From NCBI GenBank assembly GCA_027490255.1, contig JAIXYM010000026.1, positions 1 to 52,226 on the forward strand: a stretch of 52,226 nucleotides of DNA. Direction: 5' to 3'. Shown here in pieces: positions 14,868-23,055 of the stretch. This stretch comes from Oxalobacteraceae bacterium. Its GTDB lineage: Bacteria > Pseudomonadota > Gammaproteobacteria > Burkholderiales > Burkholderiaceae_D. The notes under the pieces were generated by a model. It worked only from the letters and a program-made list of their open reading frames with translations, made no database searches and was not told where the DNA came from. Position numbers and translations under genes: made by a program. Every line of letters begins with the position of its first letter. Within the stretch, counting starts at the first letter, position 1.

Positions 14868-17570
14868 TTAGGGTGTAAGGGAGCGATCGCTCACTTGTGG
14901 GTTTCGGATTTGAGCCAGCGGCGCAAAGAAGGGTGGTCCACCTAGCATCTGCGACGCCGCATCGGTTGGCAGCGGGGGTGACGCGATGAAGCCCTGAATC
15001 TCGTCGCAGCCCATTAATTGCAGCATTTGCAATTGTTCGGTAGTTTCGACGCCTTCTGCCACCACGGTCAGTCCGAGCGTTTTGCCCATTTGTGTCATTG
15101 CCTGGCACAGAACGATTCCCTCGCCGCCTGCGGAAAGGTTGCGGACAAAGGACTGATCGATTTTCAGCACATCGACGCTCAGGCTTTGCAGGCGGGCCAG
15201 GGATGAGTAACCCGTGCCGAAATCATCAATCATTAGTTCCAGACCCATGTCGGCCAGCAGACGAAGTTCGCTCTGTATTTCGTCGTTATCGCCGATCGTC
15301 ATGGATTCGGTAAGCTCGATGCCAATCTCTGAGGCATGGATGCCGTACTTGTGCATTTGCGTGTGAAGATGCGTGCGGAATTCAGCGTCTTTCAGCTGCC
15401 GTGCCGAGACATTGATCGATATCGGCACAATTGGCTTGCCGTCACTGCGCCAGCGCGCCAGTGTCTCGCAAGCCGTTGCAGCGACCCAGTTACCCAATTC
15501 CACAATGAGGTGGCTTTCTTCTGCAAGTGGAATGAAACGTTGTGGCGAGACTAGCCCAAGCTCTGGGTGTTTCCAGCGCACCAGGGCTTCAAACCCCACC
15601 AGTTCGCCGGTGGCTGCGCTGGCGCGTGGCTGCAGATAAAGCAGCAACTGTCCGCCCGGAATAGCGCGTCGAAGCGCACTTTCCAAACTCATGCGCTCGG
15701 ATAGTTGATCGAGCATCTCGCTGGAGTAGCGTGCGACTCTGTCCTTACCGGATCGTTTGGCGTCGTACATGGCGATATCAGCGGCCTGCACCAAAGCTTC
15801 CGGTGTTGTTGCATTCTCGGGATAGAAGGCCACACCAATCGAGGCACGTGGAGATAGATTGCTTTTGGCATCCAGGGTATCGATGTCGCGCAGTTGTGTG
15901 AGCAGGTGTCCTGCGATTGCGAGCGCAACGTCGGGACTGTCGAGTTCGTTCAGCAGAATCATGAATTCATCGCCACCCAGACGCAGCACATGATCCTGTT
16001 TTCGCACGGATTGCTGCAGCATACGTGCGACCGACTGCAGATAGATATCACCTACTTTATGGCCCAGCGTGTCATTAATATTTTTGAAGTTATCCAAGTC
16101 AATAAACAAGGCGGCGAATTGGTTGCCCTGTTTTTCGGCAGCGTCCATGATGAGCGGGAGATTTTTATTCATCCAGTGCCGGTTGGGTAAATGGGTCAGC
16201 GCATCGGTGAGTGCCAATTGTTTGAGTTGATTTTCTTTTTCTTTGACCTCAGTGATATCGCGCAAGGTCACGGCCAGTCCAAGATCCGCGCGTACGGCGC
16301 GGGCTTGAAACCAGAGTTTTTTCTTTGGCCCTTCCCGGTAGATAAATACCTCTCTTTCTGCGAATCCATCGCTCATCGCGGTATGCAGAAACAATTGTGT
16401 GCCCGAGAGATTGTCGCCGCTGATGATCTCACTCAGTCGCTTCCCGATAAAATTTTCTTTTCCTTTGCCAGACATGCGTAATGCCTGCCCATTACAGTCC
16501 TCCAATAGGAAATCTGTCATTCCACCATCTTTGTTGAAATAAGGTGAGAACATGTAAAGCTCTTCGCGCGAGGCATCGACGGCAAGACGGAAGGTGCTGG
16601 TGATCTTGTGTTTATGAAGCAAGCGTGCATCGCGACGCGATTGCAGCCAACCGCCCGTGATACAAAGAAAAAGAATCAGACTGCTGCCCGCTACTTGCAG
16701 GATATTGTATAGGTCGTTTTTCTCGCTAAAAGGTTGCAGGCTGTTGGTGTGGGTGATCGCAATGACGGCCTCTAATGGGTACTTATCCAGCTTTGCCCAG
16801 CCGACATACATCAGCTTGCCTGGTACGCGAATTTCCGAGAAATTTTGTGCAGAATCAGATCTGCTTAGAAGATCGAAATTTTCTCGAGAAAATTCACGGC
16901 CGATGTCGTTTCGGATCAGGGTGTCACCATTGGTATATTTGATGCCGATGACATCGCCAGTGTCGAGAGCGAACGCATCAGTGAGTTGAGTGAGCTGATT
17001 GGGTAGCAAGCTTAGTGCGATGACGCCGACAAATTTTCCTTGGGCGTCGTTGATACGACGGGAGAATCGAACGACTTGCTTGCCTGCCAGGCTGCCCAAA
17101 CCTGGTTCAAGCGGATTGATTTTTAGCTCGGTTGAAGTTGACTCGAGATGATTCCGAAAAAATCGGGTATCGGCAACCGATATACCAACGGCTGCGGATG
17201 TGCGGGCACTTCGCACGATACCGTGTTGGTCAATCATCAAGGGATTGAACCAGTCATAAGAGGGCAGGCCCTGAAAAATCTGATGCGTGATGCCCTTTGT
17301 ATCGGCGCTAGCGCTAGCGATACGGGCGATCACCAGAGACAGTTGATCGATCTTCTCGATGGAACTCTGCAGTTGTTTGGTATAACTTTTGGTTAGGCTG
17401 ATAACGCGGTGCCTTCCATCAACCTCTGCCTGGTTTTGGTCTGCCGTGCGTTCCACATGGACCAACATCCATAGCAAAAAGATGGACGCCAGCGCGACTG
17501 AACCCCATATGAGCAGAGCCCTGCCCCACAAAGGTGTATTGGTGTCGCTCGTATCGGCTGAACTGCTCAT
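14868..17570 (-). CDS. Membrane GGDEF-EAL protein with extracytoplasmic sensor
   Basis: The 900-residue product combines a periplasmic sensor with cyclic-di-GMP enzymes. A first membrane helix (about residues 20-40) and a second (about 288-308) bracket a dCache/PDC-like region with H-R-V-I-S-L-T-K-S-Y. A PAS-like segment follows (about 320-440), then a GGDEF domain with intact G-G-D-E-F at 532-536 and an RxxD inhibitory site (R-K-Q-D) five residues before R-L... of that motif. An EAL domain begins at E661-A-L with E-L-T-E-S, D-D-F-G-T-G-Y-S-S and K-I-D-Q-S-F-V. Both catalytic motifs look functional. The net direction of activity and the signal are unknown. It is 74 bases upstream of gloA and may be separately transcribed. 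Confidence 0.92.
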   Translation of the reverse strand: MSSSADTSDTNTPLWGRALLIWGSVALASIFLLWMLVHVERTADQNQAEVDGRHRVISLTKSYTKQLQSSIEKIDQLSLVIARIASASADTKGITHQIFQGLPSYDWFNPLMIDQHGIVRSARTSAAVGISVADTRFFRNHLESTSTELKINPLEPGLGSLAGKQVVRFSRRINDAQGKFVGVIALSLLPNQLTQLTDAFALDTGDVIGIKYTNGDTLIRNDIGREFSRENFDLLSRSDSAQNFSEIRVPGKLMYVGWAKLDKYPLEAVIAITHTNSLQPFSEKNDLYNILQVAGSSLILFLCITGGWLQSRRDARLLHKHKITSTFRLAVDASREELYMFSPYFNKDGGMTDFLLEDCNGQALRMSGKGKENFIGKRLSEIISGDNLSGTQLFLHTAMSDGFAEREVFIYREGPKKKLWFQARAVRADLGLAVTLRDITEVKEKENQLKQLALTDALTHLPNRHWMNKNLPLIMDAAEKQGNQFAALFIDLDNFKNINDTLGHKVGDIYLQSVARMLQQSVRKQDHVLRLGGDEFMILLNELDSPDVALAIAGHLLTQLRDIDTLDAKSNLSPRASIGVAFYPENATTPEALVQAADIAMYDAKRSGKDRVARYSSEMLDQLSERMSLESALRRAIPGGQLLLYLQPRASAATGELVGFEALVRWKHPELGLVSPQRFIPLAEESHLIVELGNWVAATACETLARWRSDGKPIVPISINVSARQLKDAEFRTHLHTQMHKYGIHASEIGIELTESMTIGDNDEIQSELRLLADMGLELMIDDFGTGYSSLARLQSLSVDVLKIDQSFVRNLSAGGEGIVLCQAMTQMGKTLGLTVVAEGVETTEQLQMLQLMGCDEIQGFIASPPLPTDAASQMLGGPPFFAPLAQIRNPQVSDRSLTP

Positions 17571-17733
17571 GAAAAGTTACTTCTGGTTAAAGAAGTTCAT
17601 TCTTCCATGGCTGGTGTTCTTTGTACAAGGAATAAATTAGTAGCAAATAAGTACTTAAATTCCCAATGTCAGCCGCTGCACATGCTGCGATGGAGATAAA
17701 TGCACCCCGTAAGCGGCCTCGTGTCTGAGTCGG

Positions 17734-18468
17734 TCAGATGGTCATGCCGCCATCGACGGAATAGATATTCCCGGTGCTGAAGGCTGAGTCATCCGAGGCG
17801 AGAAATACGGCGACGGGTGCTATTTCTTCTGCTTTGGCGAGGCGTCCCATGGGTTGTCTGGCGATGAATTGTTTGCGTGCTTCGACAGGATCTTCATAGG
17901 CATTGATGCGATCTTGAAGCGAGGGCGTGTCGACGGTCCCCGGGCAGACGGCATTGCAGCGTATGCCTTTGCCGACGTAATCGGCAGCGACCGCTTTGGT
18001 CAGTCCTATCACAGCAGCTTTGCTGGCGCCGTAGACAAAACGGTTTGGAAGACCTTTGACGCTGGAGACGACGCTGGCCATGTTGATGATGCTGCCGCTG
18101 CCTTGCGATAGCATTTTGGGTAGCACGGCCTGGATCATCCAGAATTGCGAACGCACATTGAAATCAAAGGCGAAGTTCCAGTCCGCATCATTGGCTTCCA
18201 GGACGTTACCCGCGTGGACATAGCCCGCACAATTGAACAGCACATCAATTCTTGCAAGTGGGTTAACGACCGCGTTGATGGCATCTTTATCCATCACGTC
18301 CAGCAGAGCGGTCTGAATATTCGGTAAGCCATCGAAGCGAGACAGTAATTCGCTGTTGATATCCGTTGCAAGGACGCTCGCACCCTCAGCCGCCATGGCG
18401 AGGGCGCTGGCATAACCGATACCTTGACCGGCAGCGGTGATCAGTACAGTTTTTCCCTGAAGTCTCAT
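17734..18468 (-). CDS. Short-chain dehydrogenase, related to 2-keto-3-deoxy-L-fuconate or hydroxybutyrate dehydrogenases
   Basis: The 244-residue product is a classical SDR: T-A-A-G-Q-G-I-G for NAD(P) binding, N-C-A-G, catalytic S in I-I-N-M-A-S, Y-G-A-S-K, and C-P-G-T-V-D-T-P. The aspartate in V-L-A-T-D-I-N after the second strand suggests NAD preference. Overall it resembles the DHRS6/BDH2 group and bacterial 2-keto-3-deoxy-L-fuconate dehydrogenases. I chose the start at 18468, where AGGA precedes the ATG; a longer frame starts at 18495. It follows the TRAP binding protein on the same strand, suggesting that it oxidises a product of the imported compound. Confidence 0.85.
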   Translation of the reverse strand: MRLQGKTVLITAAGQGIGYASALAMAAEGASVLATDINSELLSRFDGLPNIQTALLDVMDKDAINAVVNPLARIDVLFNCAGYVHAGNVLEANDADWNFAFDFNVRSQFWMIQAVLPKMLSQGSGSIINMASVVSSVKGLPNRFVYGASKAAVIGLTKAVAADYVGKGIRCNAVCPGTVDTPSLQDRINAYEDPVEARKQFIARQPMGRLAKAEEIAPVAVFLASDDSAFSTGNIYSVDGGMTI

Positions 18469-18619
18469 TATTTTTCCTGTGTGATCGTCGGTCACCTAGC
18501 AGCTGCAAAAATGCTGTTTGTAACGTTGGGAGTGCCTTGACGTGCGTTTGTACTGTCTGCGGCACTCCCGTGTTGCTTGCGATCTCGTTGTCTCGCAACG
18601 CTCATTTTTTTAAAGCGTC

Positions 18620-19717
18620 TTACTCTTTTTTGGTGCTGGCATTGAGTGCCGCGATCTGGAAGTTTTGCATGCGCTGTTCCGCGACCGAGTACCACTTGTT
18701 CTGCTGATCCTGAAAGTTAGTGTAGTGCTCATAGATTTTTTTGAAGTTGGCATTTTTTGATGCCTCTTCTGCCATCACTTCTTTTGCCGCTTTCAGGCTG
18801 GCTTTCATTACATCCATCGGGAAGGGGCGAAGCTTGACACCCCGCTTGATCAGTCGCGCCAGTGCCTGCGGATTGCGAACGTCGTATTTAGCCTGCACCA
18901 TCACATGCGCCTCATACGACGCCGCAGTAAGCGCTGCACGATATAGCTGAGGTAGGGCATTCCATTGCTTGTTACCGATGATGAGCGAGAGATGCGAGCC
19001 AGTTTCCCACCAGCCTGGCGTGTAGTAATAAGGCGCAACGCGGTCGAAGCCCAGCTTTTCATCATCGTACGGGCCGACAAATTCGGCGGCATCAATGGTG
19101 CCTTTTTCCAGTGAAGGATAGATGTCGCCCGCAGGAATCTGCTGTGGTACGACGCCCAGCTTTTGCAAGATACGCCCGCCAAATCCACCCACGCGCATTT
19201 TCAGGCCGGCCATGTCTTCCAGACCCTTGATCTCCTTGCGGAACCACCCACCCATCTGACAGCCGGTGTTACCGCAAGGCAGAGTGGTGATGCCGTAGGT
19301 TTTCAGGAATTCCATGAAAATTTCCCGGCCACCACCCGCGGTGTACCACGCAGTCTGCTGCCGTGAGCTCATGCCGAAAGGACCGCAGGTATCGAAGGTG
19401 AAAGTCGGGTCCTTGCCAAAATAAATATAGAGCGGTGTGTGACCAATTTCAATGGTGCCGTTTTGCACGGCATCCAGCACCTGAAAGGCTGGTACGATTT
19501 CACCCGCTGGAAAGGCGCGGATTGTGAACTTACCTTGGGTAAGTTCCGACACGCGCTTGGTAAAAAATTCGGCGCCGCCAAACAAGGTGTCCAGCGATTT
19601 TGGAAAGCTGGACGCCATGCGCCAATTGAGGGTCGGTAGCGATTCCGCTGTCGCTGCAGTGGCGAGTGTTGCTGCGGCAGCGCCACCGGCAGCCTGAATG
19701 AATTTACGTCGTTCCAT
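18620..19717 (-). CDS. TRAP transporter substrate-binding protein (TakP/FcbT1-like), Tat signal
   Basis: The 365-residue product is the periplasmic binding subunit of a TRAP transporter. The N terminus R-R-K-F-I-Q-A-A-G-G followed by an alanine-rich segment is a Tat-type signal. The mature part has W-R-M-A-S-S-F-P-K-S-L-D-T, P-F-G-M-S-S-R-Q-Q-T-A-W, G-N-T-G-C-Q-M-G-G-W-F-R-K-E and K-M-R-V-G-G-F-G-G-R, all typical of the alpha-keto acid/mannitol-chloroaromatic group (COG4663). An AAGGAG site precedes the ATG. It lies between a 3-hydroxyisobutyrate-dehydrogenase-like gene and an SDR on the same strand, with no permease genes beside it. It is a clear paralogue of the protein at 29595. Confidence 0.9.
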   Translation of the reverse strand: MERRKFIQAAGGAAAATLATAATAESLPTLNWRMASSFPKSLDTLFGGAEFFTKRVSELTQGKFTIRAFPAGEIVPAFQVLDAVQNGTIEIGHTPLYIYFGKDPTFTFDTCGPFGMSSRQQTAWYTAGGGREIFMEFLKTYGITTLPCGNTGCQMGGWFRKEIKGLEDMAGLKMRVGGFGGRILQKLGVVPQQIPAGDIYPSLEKGTIDAAEFVGPYDDEKLGFDRVAPYYYTPGWWETGSHLSLIIGNKQWNALPQLYRAALTAASYEAHVMVQAKYDVRNPQALARLIKRGVKLRPFPMDVMKASLKAAKEVMAEEASKNANFKKIYEHYTNFQDQQNKWYSVAEQRMQNFQIAALNASTKKE

Positions 19718-19744
19718 GGTTGTCTCCTTTTTATTCTGAGTCTC

Positions 19745-19775
19745 GTTGTGTTCTGTGTCTGGTTGTGTTCTGTGT
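19745..19775. repeat. Tandem 17-base repeat upstream of the TRAP binding protein
   Basis: GTTGTGTTCTGTGT occurs at 19745-19758 and again at 19762-19775, a 17-base period. It lies 28-58 bases upstream of the binding protein ATG on the minus strand, within the 185-base gap after the dehydrogenase gene. It could be a protein binding site or a leader RNA element; there is no direct evidence for either. Confidence 0.75.
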
Positions 19776-19902
19776 AAGTGCTGATTGAATAACAGGACAA
19801 ACTTTTGAGGTTAAGAAAATGAAACCAAGCTTCGATCTTCCAAATCCCCGCGTCGCCGAACTGCGATTGCTCGTCTTAACCCGCAGGTTTACTCAGCAAA
19901 CC

Positions 19903-20772
19903 TTACTTGTCATCCAAAAGAATCTTAAGCACTGCCGCATCATCCAGTGAATCATAACCGCTGGCCAGCGTCGCCTTGAAAATTTCCAGTGCATACGCGG
20001 CCAGCGGCGTTTCCTGGCCGGCTTGGCCCGCCATGGCCACACCCAGTGCGACATCTTTGGTCAGAATATGCGCATGGGCCCGGGGCGCGTAATCATTGGC
20101 CAGCGCGCGGGTCATGCGATCTTCCAGCATCATCGACTGGCCGCTGGATGCGCTCATCAGTGCGAGGAGTTTTTGCTGGTCGAGGCCGAGTCGCGTGCCC
20201 AGGGCAATGACCTCCGCGGCTGCAACCAGATTGATGCCAGCGAGCAGATTGTTGACCAACTTGTATCTCGCGCCATCACCGATACGTGCGCCAAGGCGAA
20301 AGATTTTGTCCGACAGTGCATCAAGAACGGTTTGATGGCGTGCGATGACCTCATCGGCACCGGCCAGCATGATGCTCATGGTGCCCGCTTCAGCGCGCAC
20401 AGGACCGCCTGAGATGGGTGCGTCGATGACCGTGAGGCCAAGCTTGTTTAATTGCTCTGCAATGGCCAGGGTATCTTCTGGCGCAATGGTCGGGCACAGC
20501 ATGACCGTTTTGCCCTCGCAAGGTACGCGCGTCACGCCATGTTCGCCAAACAGAACCTCATTAACCTGTTTGGCGTTAACGACCACGACGATGATCAGGT
20601 TCGTCTGGTGTGCAAGCTCGGCAGGACTGGCACATACGCTAATACCAGCGGCACTGGCTGACTGCATCGCCTCGGGGCGGATATCGTGCGCGCAGACCTG
20701 CAGGCCTTTGCGGTGGAGATTCAGCGCCATGGCCATGCCCATGGAACCGATGCCAATCAGACCTGCCTTCAT
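19903..20772 (-). CDS. 3-hydroxyisobutyrate dehydrogenase family NAD(P)-dependent oxidoreductase
   Basis: The 289-residue product belongs to the beta-hydroxyacid dehydrogenase family, which includes 3-hydroxyisobutyrate dehydrogenase, tartronate semialdehyde reductase and L-threonate dehydrogenase. G-L-I-G-I-G-S-M-G is the nucleotide-binding start, D-A-P-I-S-G-G-P-V-R-A-E-A-G-T the substrate loop, and the lysine in Y-K-L-V-N-N the catalytic base. Length is normal. It is the first gene of a minus-strand set with the TRAP binding protein and SDR, so oxidation of an imported hydroxy acid is plausible. The exact substrate cannot be read from sequence. Confidence 0.87.
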   Translation of the reverse strand: MKAGLIGIGSMGMAMALNLHRKGLQVCAHDIRPEAMQSASAAGISVCASPAELAHQTNLIIVVVVNAKQVNEVLFGEHGVTRVPCEGKTVMLCPTIAPEDTLAIAEQLNKLGLTVIDAPISGGPVRAEAGTMSIMLAGADEVIARHQTVLDALSDKIFRLGARIGDGARYKLVNNLLAGINLVAAAEVIALGTRLGLDQQKLLALMSASSGQSMMLEDRMTRALANDYAPRAHAHILTKDVALGVAMAGQAGQETPLAAYALEIFKATLASGYDSLDDAAVLKILLDDK

Positions 20773-20953
20773 TTTTTTTGTATCGTCGCCGGTTGAGAAG
20801 TGGCAGCGTGGCTGCCGTCAGTGCGAAGTATACGTGCAGGCGAGACCAGAAGGTCTTTGGAAAGCAGGACAATAAAAACGGTGCAGGCAGCCCCGATTGG
20901 GACCGCATGCACCGCTGGATCAAATACCCAAGAGGGTCAACTGGGCTGCTGTT

Positions 20954-21676
20954 TCATCGCCAGCGTCCCGGGAAACCCCTGTCATGATGTCCGTGCCCTC
21001 GGCCACGCCCATAATCGTGGCCTTCGTAGCCACCCCGACCCCAGCGAAAATTGACCGTGGGCAGGCCGTACCCGGGTGGGTTGTAATACACCGGGGGACG
21101 ATAGACGGGCGTCACCACCACAGGCGGGTAGTTTCTTGCCTGTACCGGCGCTTGGACAATCACGGGCGGTGGCGGTGCTGGCGTCGTGTAGACCTGCATA
21201 TCGACGTTGGTCGGCGTTATCTGAATCGGCAACTGAGTTCCGGGATCGCTGTTCATCTGGGTGGTGTACTGGCGGCCTGCGTATTCGTAAACGACGTCGT
21301 AGCCAACGACGCGGTTTTGATAGGTGACCTGCTGGGTGCAGCTGGTCGCTGTCCTCACGGCTGGAGCAGGCTCACCCGAGAGTTGATCACCCAGAACGGC
21401 GCCGCCGATGATGCCGATCACGGTTGCTACGGTTCGTCCTGAGCCGTCGCCCATCTGACTACCAAGAATGCCACCGGTAATGGCGCCGACTGCGGCACCG
21501 GCACCTGATCGGGGTTGCTGGACAAGTACCTGGGTGTCACTACATATCTGGCGGGGGACGGTGACTTGTTGGGTGATGGGTGTACTGGAAACGACGCGGG
21601 CTATTTCCTGAGATTGCGCCAATGGCCATGTGGCGATGAGCGCTAGCGGTAAAAGTGTCTTCAATTGGTTTTTCAT
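20954..21676 (-). CDS. Glycine-zipper 2TM domain surface protein
   Basis: The product of about 240 residues begins with a signal peptide ending A-Q-S-Q. A glycine zipper follows, G-A-G-A-A-V-G-A-I-T-G-G-I-L-G-S-Q-M-G then V-I-G-I-I-G-G-A-V-L-G-D, typical of the 17 kDa surface antigen/SlyB-like 2TM domain. After a central segment with one Cys pair candidate, the C terminus becomes proline-rich and then Gly/His/Arg-rich (G-R-G-R-G-H-G-H-H-D-R-G). Two ATGs stand side by side after GGAGGG; I chose the second (21676) because its spacing is better. The protein is probably in the outer membrane or cell envelope. The basic, histidine-rich tail could bind metal or polyanions. Confidence 0.82.
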   Translation of the reverse strand: MKNQLKTLLPLALIATWPLAQSQEIARVVSSTPITQQVTVPRQICSDTQVLVQQPRSGAGAAVGAITGGILGSQMGDGSGRTVATVIGIIGGAVLGDQLSGEPAPAVRTATSCTQQVTYQNRVVGYDVVYEYAGRQYTTQMNSDPGTQLPIQITPTNVDMQVYTTPAPPPPVIVQAPVQARNYPPVVVTPVYRPPVYYNPPGYGLPTVNFRWGRGGYEGHDYGRGRGHGHHDRGFPGRWR

Positions 21677-21861
21677 CATCCCTCCAGGGATCAGTATGTT
21701 TCTGCCTCACTGGCATGGAAGTAATTTAGGCAAGAAATGATTGGCAAACAGAGGTCGTTACATTTGGACACACGCTTTTTGTCGCTGAGCAAAATCGCTG
21801 ATGGGGGGGTAACCCTGGTGGATATGAGGTGCGTCACGCGTGTCCGAGGAGCGATGGGGAT
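21677..21861. other. Left part of the divergent glycine-zipper/motB intergenic region
   Basis: The 345-base gap between these genes runs to 22021. This left part contains a seven-G run at about 21803 and no gene that I can support. Promoter elements for the minus-strand glycine-zipper gene should lie here, but none is clear enough to name. Confidence 0.3.
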
Positions 21862-21888
21862 TAAATTGAATTCATGCTTTTCTGATAA
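21862..21888 (+). promoter_or_regulatory. Candidate sigma-28 (FliA) flagellar promoter for motB
   Basis: TAAATTGA at 21862-21869, an 11-base spacer and TCTGATAA at 21881-21888 fit the FliA pattern TAAAGTTT-N11-GCCGATAA at 5 of 8 and 6 of 8 positions with exact spacing. It is about 130 bases before the motB start, on the right strand. The inverted repeat TTCATGCTT/AAGCATGAA (21871-21895) overlaps it. Confidence 0.5.
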
Positions 21889-22021
21889 GCATGAAAGTTC
21901 GGCGGGGCTTAGACTTTTCGCTTATATTTCTGCCAATCATCACTTTAGTTGCGGCGTCGCTTGCCGATTCAAGCTAATGACCCCTTGCGCCGAGCGCGCC
22001 GCATAGAAACCGTATTCCAAC

Positions 22022-23026
22022 ATGGCAGACGAAGACAAAAAGCCCGAAGAAGAAGTCCCAGACGCCGCCGCCGCGGCGCCAGCGCCTGCGCCTGACGCGG
22101 ACGAGGCGCCACCGCAGCCACCGGTTAAATGGAAAAAGGTGGTGGAGGAGGGGCATGCGGGTGCTCACGGTGGTGCGTGGAAGATTGCGTTGGCCGACAT
22201 GATGACGGCGATGATGGCCTTCTTTTTGCTGATGTGGTTGCTGGGTGCGGTGCCGGAGGAGCAACGAGAGGGTATCGCTGAATACTTTCAGCCGACTGAC
22301 CGCAAGGAGTCGGCGATGGGCGAAAAAGCGGGATCGAACGGCATGTTTGGTGGCCGATCTATCGTCGATCCGGATGGCATACCTGATTCACCGAAGCAGG
22401 AAACCATATTGGAGCGTGTGACACCGCGTACCGAAGCAGGCCCAAATGAAGACATGGGTACATCGCCAGATGACAAGCCGCATCCGAAGTATTCGAAAAA
22501 TCTGACTGAAGAACAGAAGCAGCAAATCGCTGCACAAGCCGCGAAAGAAAAGCTCGACAAGCTGGAAAAGGAAATTGACGAGAGGCTTTCGCTCAACCAG
22601 CAACTGGCTGATCTCAAGAGCCAAGTCACGTTTACAAGGGAGAAGGACGGACTTCGCATCGATATCATCGATAAGGCTAATTTCTCGATGTTTGGCAGCG
22701 GTAATGCCGCCATGGATCCACGCGCTCGTGCCCTGATCAATGAAGTAGCGAAATCACTAGCGGGTATGCCCAACAAAATGGCCGTCAAGGGTCATACCGA
22801 CAGCACCCCGTTCCCCGAGGGTAGCGACCGGACGAACTGGTCATTGTCGATAGAGCGCGCCGAGGCAACGCGCCGCATGCTCGAACAGGCTGGAATGTCG
22901 AGCGGTCGTTTTGCTCGCGTCGAGGGCGTTGCCGATACGGCGCCTTTTGCACCGAACAATCCCTCGGATCCGCGTAACCGCAGAATCAGCATCACCGTGC
23001 TCTACAACGATCCGCCGCCTACCTGA
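22022..23026 (+). CDS. motB: Flagellar motor stator protein MotB
   Basis: The 334-residue product has an acidic, Pro/Ala-rich cytoplasmic N terminus, then the motif W-K-I-A-L-A-D-M-M-T-A-M-M-A-F-F-L-L-M-W-L. Its aspartate (D59) matches the proton-channel residue of MotB. A periplasmic plug/linker follows, then an OmpA-type peptidoglycan-binding domain (V-K-G-H-T-D-S-T-P-F and N-R-R-I-S-I). In the family, MotB pairs with MotA to form the torque-generating stator. No motA lies next to it: the upstream gene is divergent and the downstream gene is convergent. Either motA is elsewhere, or this is an extra stator subunit. The long negatively charged N terminus is unusual. Confidence 0.9.
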   Translation: MADEDKKPEEEVPDAAAAAPAPAPDADEAPPQPPVKWKKVVEEGHAGAHGGAWKIALADMMTAMMAFFLLMWLLGAVPEEQREGIAEYFQPTDRKESAMGEKAGSNGMFGGRSIVDPDGIPDSPKQETILERVTPRTEAGPNEDMGTSPDDKPHPKYSKNLTEEQKQQIAAQAAKEKLDKLEKEIDERLSLNQQLADLKSQVTFTREKDGLRIDIIDKANFSMFGSGNAAMDPRARALINEVAKSLAGMPNKMAVKGHTDSTPFPEGSDRTNWSLSIERAEATRRMLEQAGMSSGRFARVEGVADTAPFAPNNPSDPRNRRISITVLYNDPPPT

Positions 23027-23055
23027 AGAACGGTTGTAAGCTCGTGTTTGAATGA

